Below, piece by piece: positions 1-8,139 of a stretch of 64,000 nt of DNA. The stretch covers positions 1 to 64,000 of the forward strand of contig NZ_MBEJ01000078.1 of NCBI RefSeq assembly GCF_001953975.1, given 5' to 3'. The translations under genes were made by a program, and so were the position numbers. Each line of letters starts with the position of its first letter. Position 1 is the first letter of the stretch. The notes beneath the pieces are model-generated. The model worked only from the letters and a program-made list of their open reading frames with translations. It did not search any database and was not told the origin of the DNA. The DNA is from Mycobacterium sp. NS-7484. Its GTDB lineage: Bacteria > Actinomycetota > Actinomycetes > Mycobacteriales > Mycobacteriaceae.

Positions 1-763
1 CGTCACTCACATCCGTCCGCAGTTTGAGGTACTCCGGCGAACGTCGCAGTTCGTGCGCGTCGACGCCGGTTCGCGGCAACTCCACCGGCAGGTCCAGCGC
101 GATCTTTCCCGGCCGCCGGGTCAATACCACGATCCGCGACCCCAAGAACGCCGCTTCGTCGGCGCTGTGCGTCACGAAAACCGTAGTGCGGCCCGACTCC
201 GCGCTCACCTGGCGGACGTCTTCCTGCAACCGCTCACGGGTCAGGGCATCCAGCGCCGCGAACGGCTCGTCGAGCAGGAACAGCGGCGTCTCGGCGGCCA
301 GCGCCCGGGCGATCGCCACCCGCTGCTGCTGCCCGCCGCTGATCTCCCAGATCTTGCGGCGAGCGGTACCTTCCAGCCCGACGCGCTCCAGCAGCTCTTC
401 GCGGCGCTCCGAGCGTCGTTCACGCGGCACACCGGCGTACTTGAGCGCCAGATCCACATTGCCGCCCACCGTGCGCCACGGAAACAACCGTGGTTGCTGG
501 AACACCACGCCGGAAGTGACGCCAGGCGTCGGGCGGGTGCCGGACACCTCCACCTGGCCCTGCGGTGTTTCGAACCCGGCGATCAGCCGCAGCAGCGTGC
601 TCTTACCGCACCCCGACGCCCCCACCAGGACCAGGAACGATCCGGCTTCGACATCGAGATCCACCGGACCGAGCGCGGTGACCTCCTGCGCTCCACGCCC
701 GTAACGGTGGGCGACGTTTTTGATCTTCAGGCCACCGGCAACGTCACTGTTTGGCAATGACAT
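1..763 (-). CDS. Sulfonate/taurine-type ABC transporter ATP-binding protein (3' end outside window)
   Basis: ATPase that would energise import of an aliphatic sulfonate, taurine or similar small solute. Reading leftward from ATG at 763, about 254 codons are present and the C-terminus lies beyond position 1. Visible motifs are Walker A GASGCGKST near residue 50, a Q-loop in VVFQQPRLFPWRTV, the signature SGGQQQRVAIARAL, Walker B LFLLDEPFAALD and the switch His in VFVTHSADEA. The FPW after the Q-loop is typical of the SsuB/TauB/nitrate-type group. The start overlaps the end of the substrate-binding gene by 20 bases, so translation is probably coupled. The substrate cannot be read from sequence. 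Confidence 0.9.
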   Translation of the reverse strand, partial: MSLPNSDVAGGLKIKNVAHRYGRGAQEVTALGPVDLDVEAGSFLVLVGASGCGKSTLLRLIAGFETPQGQVEVSGTRPTPGVTSGVVFQQPRLFPWRTVGGNVDLALKYAGVPRERRSERREELLERVGLEGTARRKIWEISGGQQQRVAIARALAAETPLFLLDEPFAALDALTRERLQEDVRQVSAESGRTTVFVTHSADEAAFLGSRIVVLTRRPGKIALDLPVELPRTGVDAHELRRSPEYLKLRTDVSD

Positions 764-1775
764 CGGGCAACCCCTTCGTGTAGATGGCGTCGGAGAACGT
801 CTGCAGCGGAGCTGCCTCGGGAATCTGTTTCTGATCCGCCAGGAACTGCGAGGCGCTCTGCAGGTTGGCAGCGAGGTTCCCCGGCGCGCCGTCGGTGCCG
901 AGCCACTCGGGTGAGGCCACCTCGTCCGGGGTCAGGTAGACACCCTGTTTCAATTGTCCGGCAACATCTTCCGGGCTCAGGGCGACCTCGGCGGCGATCG
1001 CCTTGGCTGCGGCCTGCGGATCGTTGTGGATCACATCCAGCGCACGCGCCTGCTGTTGCCGCCAGATGTCGACGACCTCGGGATGCGCGTCGGCGAACTC
1101 GTCGGACACCACGGCGAGATCCAGCGTCGGCTTGCCGTCCTTGGCCAGCTGCCGGCTGGTGATGAGATCCTTGCCGGTCTTGCGTAGCTGGTCGAGGGTG
1201 GGCAGCCAACTGTAGGCCGCGGCGATGTCGCCGCGGTCCCAGGCCGCGAGGATGGCCTGCGGCTGCAGATCGATCAGCTGAACATCATTGGGCGACAAGC
1301 CGTTCTGGGCCAGAGCGGCTAGCAGACTGTAGTGCGCGGTCGACGCGAACGGGGTGGCGACCCGCTTACCGCGCAGATCGGCGATGGAGTTGACGCCGGC
1401 GCCGTCCCGGGCCACCAGCGCCTCGTTGTCCCCGGCGACGTCGAGGACGAACGCCACCTGGTACGGAATGTTGAGCGGCGCGGACAGACCACGGGCGACC
1501 GGGCTGGAGCCGATCGAGGCGAAATCCAGTTCCTTGGCGACGAACGCGGTGTTGACGTCGGCGCCCGAATCGAACTTCGTCCACTTGATGTTGTAATCCG
1601 GCAATGCCTCTTCGAGCCACTTGTTGTTCTTGACGATCAGATCTCCGCTCGGAAAGGATTGGTAGCCAAAGCGAATGGTGGGTTTCGTGGAGTTGTCTCC
1701 GGAGTGGTCCACCGCGCAGCCGGACAGCGCGACCATCGAGATCGCGGCGGCGGCCAGCAATGACTTGAATTTCAT
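744..1775 (-). CDS. ABC transporter substrate-binding lipoprotein, sulfonate/taurine type
   Basis: Extracytoplasmic solute receptor of the importer, 343 aa. The ATG at 1775 follows GAGAGGACGG and gives a lipoprotein signal peptide with lipobox LSGC at about residue 20. The mature start, with IRFGYQSFPSGDLIVKNN, is typical of the TauA/SsuA (NMT1-like) fold. The frame is open for another 240 codons upstream, but that stretch is the permease gene in another frame. The start overlaps the permease stop by four bases (ATGA). SsuA/TauA family membership is clear; sulfonate as ligand is inferred. Confidence 0.88.
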   Translation of the reverse strand: MKFKSLLAAAAISMVALSGCAVDHSGDNSTKPTIRFGYQSFPSGDLIVKNNKWLEEALPDYNIKWTKFDSGADVNTAFVAKELDFASIGSSPVARGLSAPLNIPYQVAFVLDVAGDNEALVARDGAGVNSIADLRGKRVATPFASTAHYSLLAALAQNGLSPNDVQLIDLQPQAILAAWDRGDIAAAYSWLPTLDQLRKTGKDLITSRQLAKDGKPTLDLAVVSDEFADAHPEVVDIWRQQQARALDVIHNDPQAAAKAIAAEVALSPEDVAGQLKQGVYLTPDEVASPEWLGTDGAPGNLAANLQSASQFLADQKQIPEAAPLQTFSDAIYTKGLPDVIAKQ

Positions 1776-2632
1776 ATCCGTCCTCTCCAGGGAACAGCGC
1801 GCCGCTCCACGGCGCGCAAACCTCCATCGATCACCAGACCGGAGATCCCGATGGCGAAAATCCCGACCAGCACGACCGGGGTGTTGTTGTAATTGCTTGC
1901 GTCCTTGACCAATCCGCCGATACCGGGGATACCGTTGAACAGTTCGGCGGCCACCACCGACGAATAGGCCATGCCGACAGCCAGGCGGATTCCGGTGAAG
2001 GTCTCCGGCAATGCCGAAGGCACCACGACGTCGCGGATCACCTGGGCCTGGGTGGCGCCCAACGCCCGGGCCGCCTCCTGCAATCCGACCGGCGCGGCCA
2101 CCACGGCCGCGGTGGTGGCGACCGCGGCCGGTGGCAACGCTGCCAGCGCCAGCAGCGTGATCTTGGGTGCCTCGTCGATGCCCAGCCAGATCACCAGCAG
2201 GAAGAAGTAAGCCAGCGGCGGCAGCGCTCGTAGGAACGTCAACCACGGTTCGAGCACGCTGCGCAACCACCCGACCGAGCCCATCAGCAGTCCGAGCAGC
2301 ACGCCGAGGACCACGCCGATCACCACACCGGCCAACACTCGGCGCAGCGTCATGTAAAGGTGCTCGGACAACAGGTATCCGGCGTAGCCGCGGACGCCGT
2401 CGTGGGTGGTCGAGACGTCGAGAAAGGCGCGCCAGACCGCCGACGGGTACGGCACGAACGTCTGGTTCCAGATGCCGGCCCACGCCACCAGTTGCCACAC
2501 CGCGAGGAACACCACGACCGACAGCACTGGCAGGGCGAGGTGGATCAGCGGGAAACGCCCGCGGGATGACGGCGCGACCCGACGCGGCTCGGCTTCGGAC
2601 TCGCCGGCGGTGATATCGACGAAGACAGACAC
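1772..2632 (-). CDS. ABC transporter permease, sulfonate/taurine type
   Basis: Inner-membrane channel subunit of the SsuC/TauC type, 286 aa, with about six hydrophobic segments after a roughly 28-residue charged N-terminus. The cytoplasmic EAA loop that contacts the ATPase is visible as EAARALGATQAQVIRDVVVP, followed by LPETFTGIRLAVG, as expected for a BPD_transp_1 domain. It is the first gene of the permease, binding-protein, ATPase operon. The start is a GTG at 2632 with only a weak Shine-Dalgarno (CAGAAG). The 146 bases upstream may carry a regulatory leader. Confidence 0.88.
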   Translation of the reverse strand: MSVFVDITAGESEAEPRRVAPSSRGRFPLIHLALPVLSVVVFLAVWQLVAWAGIWNQTFVPYPSAVWRAFLDVSTTHDGVRGYAGYLLSEHLYMTLRRVLAGVVIGVVLGVLLGLLMGSVGWLRSVLEPWLTFLRALPPLAYFFLLVIWLGIDEAPKITLLALAALPPAAVATTAAVVAAPVGLQEAARALGATQAQVIRDVVVPSALPETFTGIRLAVGMAYSSVVAAELFNGIPGIGGLVKDASNYNNTPVVLVGIFAIGISGLVIDGGLRAVERRAVPWRGRI

Positions 2633-2778
2633 TTCTGGACTGCTTTCTGTTGCTGAAGCGGGGGGTTCAAGGCTTCAGCGACGACAGCATCCGGGCAGCG
2701 TCTCGTTCACCCGGGTATTGGTACCGGCCGGGATCGCCGTGGTGAAGGGCTGAAATCCCGGTGAGTTTTATCGGCAGC
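2633..2778 (-). promoter_or_regulatory. Leader of the ABC importer operon with a possible stem-loop
   Basis: Non-coding stretch between the DUF3159-type gene and the importer. Read leftward it contains CCGGGAT and, 20 bases later, its perfect complement ATCCCGG, followed by CCGG and CCCGG blocks that could form competing stems. I could not match it to a known riboswitch. A short open frame also crosses it without a convincing start, so an attenuator peptide is possible but unsupported. Confidence 0.25.
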
Positions 2779-3438
2779 TCAGGTGGTCGCGCGGATCGCG
2801 TAGCGGGCACTGAGCAGGACCAGCGTCGTGGTGACGACGAACAGCGGCCACCCCATCGCCAGGCGCGCCACCGCGAGCAGCCCGTCCTGGCCCGTGTCGT
2901 AGAGGTAGTTCTGCACCAGGAAGCGCGACCAGGACACCGTCGCCAAGACCGCGGTGACGACATTGAAGACCAGCCGCACCCCGGGGACCTGGCGCCAAGT
3001 GCCGTCCCGGCCGGTGGCCCAGGCCCAGATCACCCCGACGAGGGGACGCCCGACGAGGATCGAGCCGGTCATCACGATGGCCGAGGCCAGCGACATCCAG
3101 ATGCCCGGCAGGTAGAAGTCCTTGGCCTGCCCGGTCACCAGGGCCAGCAGCGCACAAGCCGCCACCCCGACGAATCCCCACAGCGCCGGTCTGACGGACT
3201 CGCGGCGCAGCACCTGCCAGCCGAGGACGACGGCCGCGGTCACCAGCGCGGCGATGATCGCGGGCACCCGCCCCGAGAGCGCGGAGACCGTCGCGTACAC
3301 GGTCACCGGCAGCGCCGAATAGACCATGCCGCTGACACCGCCGACACGGGCCATCAGTCCGTCGAGTGGGGAATCCTTCATCGGATATTGGGCCTCGCGT
3401 TCAAGATCGGGCAGGTCCCCATCGAGAGTACCGAGCAC
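2779..3438 (-). CDS. DUF3159-type integral membrane protein
   Basis: 219 aa from a GTG start at 3438, with an internal ATG giving 200 aa as alternative. There are five to six hydrophobic helices, including the run from TVYATVSALSGRVPAII and a conserved-looking loop SILVGRPLVGVIWAWATG. Length and pattern fit the actinobacterial DUF3159 family (M. tuberculosis Rv2693c type), whose biochemical role is unknown. It is divergent from the CorA-like gene, with 41 bases between starts. The assignment is by recalled resemblance only. Confidence 0.6.
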   Translation of the reverse strand: MLGTLDGDLPDLEREAQYPMKDSPLDGLMARVGGVSGMVYSALPVTVYATVSALSGRVPAIIAALVTAAVVLGWQVLRRESVRPALWGFVGVAACALLALVTGQAKDFYLPGIWMSLASAIVMTGSILVGRPLVGVIWAWATGRDGTWRQVPGVRLVFNVVTAVLATVSWSRFLVQNYLYDTGQDGLLAVARLAMGWPLFVVTTTLVLLSARYAIRATT

Positions 3439-3479
3439 GCGCGTGGCTACCGCTGCAACGATCCCGCGGTGCTTGACTG

Positions 3480-4499
3480 ATGGATGTGAGACACGTGCAG
3501 GGACGCATCTGGCGGTCCGGGAAACCGGTCGACGGTTTCACGTTCTCGGCCATCTCCGAATGCCTGGCCGACGAGGACACGCTGATCTGGGCCGACATCT
3601 ACGATCCCGATCACGAGGCGCTTCGGGAACTCGCCAAGGAACTCGGCCTCAACACGTGGGCCGTCGAAGATGCCGTCGCCCCCAAGGAGCGCACGAAAGC
3701 GTCTGTGTACCACACACATACGTTCTTCACGGTGTATGCGGTGGACGTCCGGGAGCCCGATGGGAACGCCGAGCCGTCCACGTCGCAGTTGGTGAAACAC
3801 CGCATCTCGGCATTCGTCCTGCCGCGCGGTCTCATCACCGTCCGGCTGCCCAGTGTCAACGGTGCGGCCACAGAGTTCGACGTCAACGAGGTGTCGCGCC
3901 GCTTCGACGATCTCGGTGGCCAGCGCTACGGCGTCGGCGCACTCGTGCACGGCCTGCTCGACGTCGTCGTCGACGGGCACTTCGAAGCCGTCGAGGCACT
4001 CGACGACGCCATCGAATCCCTTGAAGACGAACTGTTCGACGAGCGCGGTCCCCGGCGCGGCCTGCAACGGCGGACCTTCACACTGCGCAAGGACCTCGTC
4101 GAGCTGCGGCGGGTGGTGTTGCCGATGCGCGAAGTGGTCAGCACCATTCAGCACCGCAGGCTGGATTCACCCACCTCGCCCGAACTCGATCCCCTTTATG
4201 CCGATCTGTACGACCACGTCCTGCGGGCCTCGGAGTGGACCGAATCCCTGCGGGACATGGTGACCACGGTCTTCGAGACCAACCTGTCACTGCAAGACGC
4301 CCGGCTCAACACGGTGATGAAGAAGCTCACCGGGTGGGCCGCGATCATCGCGGTGCCCACGGCCGTCACCGGCTTCTACGGACAGAACGTGACCTACCCG
4401 GGAATCGACACCGTGGCCGGGTTCGTCGTCAGTAGCGCCCTGATCGTGGCGCTCGTCGTATTGCTGTACGTGATGTTCAAACGCCGTGACTGGTTGTAA
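3480..4499 (+). CDS. CorA-family divalent cation transporter with variant GQN motif
   Basis: 339 aa. A long soluble N-terminal domain and coiled helix (residues 1 to about 275) is followed by two C-terminal membrane helices and a basic tail KRRDWL, the standard CorA architecture. CorA forms pentameric Mg2+ (or Co2+, Ni2+, Zn2+) channels whose selectivity loop carries Gly-Met-Asn. Here the loop reads GFYGQNVTYPG, so Met is replaced by Gln. The rest of the signature (WAAIIAVPTAVTGFYG) is intact. The substitution could alter selectivity or mark a ZntB-like branch. Confidence 0.88.
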   Translation: MDVRHVQGRIWRSGKPVDGFTFSAISECLADEDTLIWADIYDPDHEALRELAKELGLNTWAVEDAVAPKERTKASVYHTHTFFTVYAVDVREPDGNAEPSTSQLVKHRISAFVLPRGLITVRLPSVNGAATEFDVNEVSRRFDDLGGQRYGVGALVHGLLDVVVDGHFEAVEALDDAIESLEDELFDERGPRRGLQRRTFTLRKDLVELRRVVLPMREVVSTIQHRRLDSPTSPELDPLYADLYDHVLRASEWTESLRDMVTTVFETNLSLQDARLNTVMKKLTGWAAIIAVPTAVTGFYGQNVTYPGIDTVAGFVVSSALIVALVVLLYVMFKRRDWL

Positions 4500-4606
4500 C
4501 GATTCAGTAGGAACTTCGCGGGCCCGCCCTCGAGGGGGGAGCGCAACAGCGGTTACGCAGATGGGAGACTCTTCTCCAGTCCAACCAACAGATCGGACCG
4601 GAGTCG

Positions 4607-6133
4607 ATGATCATCGGGATACCGCGCGAGTCCCTGCCTGGGGAAACGCGCGTTGCTGCCACACCTCAAACCGTCGGGCAGATTGTCAAGCTCGGCTACA
4701 CAGTAGTCGTGGAGTCTGGCGCGGGTGCCGCCTCGAGTTTTGCCGACGGGGCCTACGTAGACGCGGGTGCGCAGATCGGCCAGGCCTGGGACGCCGACGT
4801 GGTGTTGAAGGTCAATGCACCTGAGGATGACGAGATCGCCAAGCTGCGCGATGGTGCGACCTTGGTCAGCCTGATCTCGCCTGCGCTCAAGCCCGAGCTT
4901 GTCGAGAAGTTGTCGGCCCGCCCGATCACGGTGCTGGCCATGGACGCGGTGCCGCGTATCTCCCGCGCCCAGTCGCTGGACGTGCTGTCGTCGATGGCCA
5001 ACATCGCCGGCTACCGCGCGGTAATCGAGGCCGCCCATGAGTTCGGCCGGTTCTTCACCGGTCAGGTGACCGCAGCCGGCAAGGTGCCCCCGGCCAAGGT
5101 GCTCGTCGTGGGTGCCGGTGTGGCCGGCCTGGCCGCCATCGGTGCCGCCGGCAGCCTGGGTGCGGTGGTGCGCGCCACCGATCCGCGCCCCGAGGTGGCC
5201 GATCAGGTTGCTTCCCTGGGTGGCGAGTACCTGGCTGTCGATCCGCAAGCCGCCGAGGTGTCGGCCACCGGCTACGCCAAGGAGATGGGCGACGACTACA
5301 AGGCGCGCGAGGCCGCGCTGTATGCCGAGCAGTGCAAGGACGTCGACATCATCGTCACGACCGCGCTGATCCCCGGCAAGCCCGCACCGCGCATCATCAC
5401 CGCCGAGATGGTGGCCTCGATGAAGCCGGGCAGCGTGATCGTCGACATGGCCGCGGCCAACGGCGGCAACGTCGAGGGCACGGTCAAGGACCAGGCGATC
5501 GTCACCGACAACGGTGTGACGATCATCGGCTACACCGATCTGGCCGGGCGTCTGCCCGCTCAGGCCTCACAGCTCTACGGCACCAACCTGGTGAACCTGC
5601 TCAAGCTGCTGACCCCGGAGAAGGACGGCAAGGTCGTCCTGGACTGGGACGACGTGGTGCAACGCTCGGTGACGGTGGTGCGCGACGGGGAGATCACCTG
5701 GCCGCCACCGCCAGTGCAGGTCTCGGCGGCCCCGGCCGCCGCCCAGCCGGCCGCGGCCCCGGTGGTCAAGGAAGAGAAGCCGCCGATGTCGACCGGGCGT
5801 CGGCTCGGGATCACGTTCGCCGCGGCAGCGGTGATCTTCGCGCTGATCGCGGCCTCCCCGGCGGCGTTGCAGGTGCACCTGACGGTGTTCGCGTTGGCAA
5901 TCGTGATCGGTTACTACGTAATCGGCAATGTGCACCACGCGCTGCACACCCCGCTGATGTCGGTGACCAACGCGATCTCGGGCATCATCGTCGTCGGCGC
6001 ACTGCTGCAGATCGGCCACGGCAACCTCCCGATCACCGTCCTGGCCTGCGCAGCGATCCTGCTGGCCAGCATCAATGTATTCGGCGGCTTCGCGGTGACG
6101 CGTCGCATGCTCGCGATGTTCTCCCGCAGCTAG
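4607..6133 (+). CDS. pntA: NAD(P) transhydrogenase subunit alpha
   Basis: 508 aa, about the length of full E. coli PntA. Residues 1-370 form the soluble NAD(H)-binding domain I, related to alanine dehydrogenase, starting [17 protein letters not shown] and carrying the dinucleotide motif [19 protein letters not shown] near 166. An Ala/Pro-rich linker leads to four membrane helices (about 400-505). M. tuberculosis splits these domains into pntAa and pntAb; here they are one protein. With PntB it couples proton entry to NADPH formation from NADH. pntB begins 36 bases downstream. Confidence 0.93.
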   Translation: MIIGIPRESLPGETRVAATPQTVGQIVKLGYTVVVESGAGAASSFADGAYVDAGAQIGQAWDADVVLKVNAPEDDEIAKLRDGATLVSLISPALKPELVEKLSARPITVLAMDAVPRISRAQSLDVLSSMANIAGYRAVIEAAHEFGRFFTGQVTAAGKVPPAKVLVVGAGVAGLAAIGAAGSLGAVVRATDPRPEVADQVASLGGEYLAVDPQAAEVSATGYAKEMGDDYKAREAALYAEQCKDVDIIVTTALIPGKPAPRIITAEMVASMKPGSVIVDMAAANGGNVEGTVKDQAIVTDNGVTIIGYTDLAGRLPAQASQLYGTNLVNLLKLLTPEKDGKVVLDWDDVVQRSVTVVRDGEITWPPPPVQVSAAPAAAQPAAAPVVKEEKPPMSTGRRLGITFAAAAVIFALIAASPAALQVHLTVFALAIVIGYYVIGNVHHALHTPLMSVTNAISGIIVVGALLQIGHGNLPITVLACAAILLASINVFGGFAVTRRMLAMFSRS

Positions 6134-6169
6134 AACCTGCGTGCCCACAAGAACTTTGGAACGGATTCC

Positions 6170-7609
6170 ATGCTCACCTTAGAAAACGTTGCCACGGCCG
6201 CTTACGTCGTCGCAGCACTGCTCTTCATCCTGGCGTTGGCCGGATTGTCCAAACACGAAACCTCGCGCGCCGGAAACAGTTTCGGCATCGCCGGTATGGC
6301 GATCGCCCTGATCGCCACCGTCGCGCTGGCCTTCGACCGCAAGATCGAACCGCTGGGCCTGGCCCTGCTGGTCGGCGCGATGATCGTCGGCGCGGCGATC
6401 GGCCTGTGGCGCGCCAAGGTCGTCGAGATGACCGGCATGCCCGAGCTGATCGCCCTGCTGCACTCCTTCGTCGGTCTGGCCGCCGTGCTGGTCGGCTGGA
6501 ACGGTTACCTGCACGTCGAAGGTGACCCCGCCGGCGCCGAAGCCGCAGCGCTGGCCCGCGACGGCATGCTGGGCATCCACTCCGCCGAGGTGTTCATCGG
6601 CGTGTTCATCGGTGCGGTGACCTTCACCGGTTCGATCGTGGCCAACCTCAAGCTCTCGGCGCGCATCAAGTCCGCCCCGCTGATGCTGCCCGGCAAGAAC
6701 GCCCTCAACGTCGGCGCGCTGGTGGTCTTCATCGCGCTGACCGTGTGGTTCGTCATCGATCCGCACCTGTGGCTGCTCGTGGTGGTCACCGTGCTGGCCC
6801 TGCTGCTGGGCTGGCACCTGGTTGCCTCGATCGGCGGCGGCGACATGCCCGTCGTGGTCTCGATGCTCAACAGCTACTCGGGTTGGGCCGCGGCGGCCTC
6901 GGGCTTCCTGCTCGGCAACGACCTGCTGATCATCACCGGCGCCCTCGTCGGCTCCTCCGGTGCCTACCTGTCCTACATCATGTGCAAGGCCATGAACCGC
7001 TCGTTCATCTCGGTGATCGCGGGCGGTTTCGGGATCGAGGCCGGCCCGGCCGAGGACAAGGACTACGGCGAGCACCGCGAGATCAACGCCGAAGGTGCGG
7101 CCGAGCTGCTCGCCCACGCCGACTCGGTGATCATCACCCCGGGCTACGGCATGGCCGTCGCGCAGGCCCAGTACGGCGTGGCCGATCTGACCCGCAAGCT
7201 GCGTGAGCGCGGGGTCAACGTGCGCTTCGGCATCCACCCCGTCGCCGGTCGCCTGCCCGGGCACATGAACGTGCTGCTGGCCGAGGCCAAGGTGCCCTAC
7301 GACATCGTGCTGGAGATGGACGAGATCAACGACGACTTCGACGGCACCTCCGTCGTCCTGGTCATCGGCGCCAACGACACCGTCAACCCGGCCGCCGCCG
7401 AAGACCCGGGCAGCCCGATCGCTGGCATGCCGGTGCTGACCGTGTGGAACGCCGACAACGTCATCGTGTTCAAGCGGTCCATGGCCTCCGGCTACGCCGG
7501 TGTGCAGAACCCGCTGTTCTTCCGCGAGAACACCCAGATGCTCTTCGGCGACGCCCGTGACCGCGTCAACGACATCCTGGCGGCCCTGCCCGCTCCGGAG
7601 CGCGTCTAG
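6170..7609 (+). CDS. pntB: NAD(P) transhydrogenase subunit beta
   Basis: 479 aa. The N-terminal half has eight or nine membrane helices, including the conserved block around [16 protein letters not shown]. The C-terminal NADP(H)-binding domain III shows [27 protein letters not shown] and the [10 protein letters not shown] motif. Its partner subunit PntA lies just upstream in the same operon. A perfect long hairpin follows the stop and probably ends the transcript. Confidence 0.94.
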   Translation: MLTLENVATAAYVVAALLFILALAGLSKHETSRAGNSFGIAGMAIALIATVALAFDRKIEPLGLALLVGAMIVGAAIGLWRAKVVEMTGMPELIALLHSFVGLAAVLVGWNGYLHVEGDPAGAEAAALARDGMLGIHSAEVFIGVFIGAVTFTGSIVANLKLSARIKSAPLMLPGKNALNVGALVVFIALTVWFVIDPHLWLLVVVTVLALLLGWHLVASIGGGDMPVVVSMLNSYSGWAAAASGFLLGNDLLIITGALVGSSGAYLSYIMCKAMNRSFISVIAGGFGIEAGPAEDKDYGEHREINAEGAAELLAHADSVIITPGYGMAVAQAQYGVADLTRKLRERGVNVRFGIHPVAGRLPGHMNVLLAEAKVPYDIVLEMDEINDDFDGTSVVLVIGANDTVNPAAAEDPGSPIAGMPVLTVWNADNVIVFKRSMASGYAGVQNPLFFRENTQMLFGDARDRVNDILAALPAPERV

Positions 7610-7618
7610 TTTCACTGC

Positions 7619-7676
7619 CGAGCAGACACAAAACCGTCCCTTTTTCTCGGAAGAGGGACGGTTTTGTGTCTGTTCG
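7619..7676. terminator. Long palindrome after pntB, also a dispersed repeat
   Basis: Inverted repeat whose arms CGAGCAGACACAAAACCG.. continue through CGTCCCT. The two 23-base arms differ at one position and enclose a short T-rich loop. It lies between the pntB stop and the next start, so it can act as a terminator. Its outer arm (CGAGCAGACnnAAACC) recurs at 13414-13477, so it also belongs to a dispersed intergenic palindrome family. Confidence 0.7.
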
Positions 7677-7693
7677 CGGATAAGAATCGACCC

Positions 7694-8074
7694 ATGAAAA
7701 TCGTTGTGCCGGCGTGGATGCAGCACATGTACGACGTCCACCATTACGCGCCCGCGGTGATCGACGGCGAGCACCTGCGCTGTTCCGGAATGATGGGCAT
7801 CCGTCCCGACATGTCCTTGCCGGACGACCCACGCGACCAGTTCACGCTGGCGTTCGAGAACCTGCGCGGACTGTTGGCCGAGGCCGGCCTGACGTTCGCC
7901 GACGTCGTTTCGATCACCAGCTACCACGTCGGCCTGCAGCAACACATCCAGCTTTTCGGCGAGGTCAAAGACGAGTTCGTGGCGGCACCCTATCCGGCCT
8001 GGACCGCGGTCGGTGTCAGCGAGCTGGTGTTGGGGGCGTTGGTCGAGATTCAGATCCTCGCCCGGATGCGCTGA
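7694..8074 (+). CDS. RidA-like (YjgF/UK114) protein lacking the catalytic arginine
   Basis: 126 aa, the usual size for a YjgF/YER057c/UK114 domain. RidA proteins hydrolyse reactive enamine/imine intermediates using an Arg in a conserved PARxxV block near the C-terminus. The equivalent block here reads PAWTAVGVSEL, so Trp replaces Arg, as expected for Rid subfamilies without proven imine deaminase activity. The remaining core, including FENLRGLLAEAGL and DVVSITSYHV, is intact. ATG 7694 was chosen because the upstream in-frame TTG lies in the palindrome. Confidence 0.82.
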   Translation: MKIVVPAWMQHMYDVHHYAPAVIDGEHLRCSGMMGIRPDMSLPDDPRDQFTLAFENLRGLLAEAGLTFADVVSITSYHVGLQQHIQLFGEVKDEFVAAPYPAWTAVGVSELVLGALVEIQILARMR

Positions 8075-8133
8075 ACGCCAACCGCTCCGACGCACTCACT
8101 GTGGGTGAGCGGGCCGGAGCGGTCGGGGCGTTC
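8073..8133. terminator. Bidirectional terminator hairpin between convergent genes
   Basis: Nested complementary blocks GAACGCC/GGCGTTC, CCGCTCCG/CGGAGCGG and CTCAC/GTGAG form one long interrupted hairpin. It fills the gap between the convergent RidA-like gene and the beta-propeller gene and could terminate transcription from both sides. Confidence 0.7.
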
Positions 8134-8139
8134 GAGGGA

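Noticed and set aside
1776..2498. N-terminal extension of the substrate-binding protein frame
   Set aside because: Overlaps the permease gene in another frame; the ATG at 1775 gives a proper lipoprotein signal and ribosome site.
6179..8095. 638-codon minus-strand open frame
   Set aside because: Antisense to pntB and the RidA-like gene; His/Gly/Asp-rich composition typical of a high-GC shadow frame.
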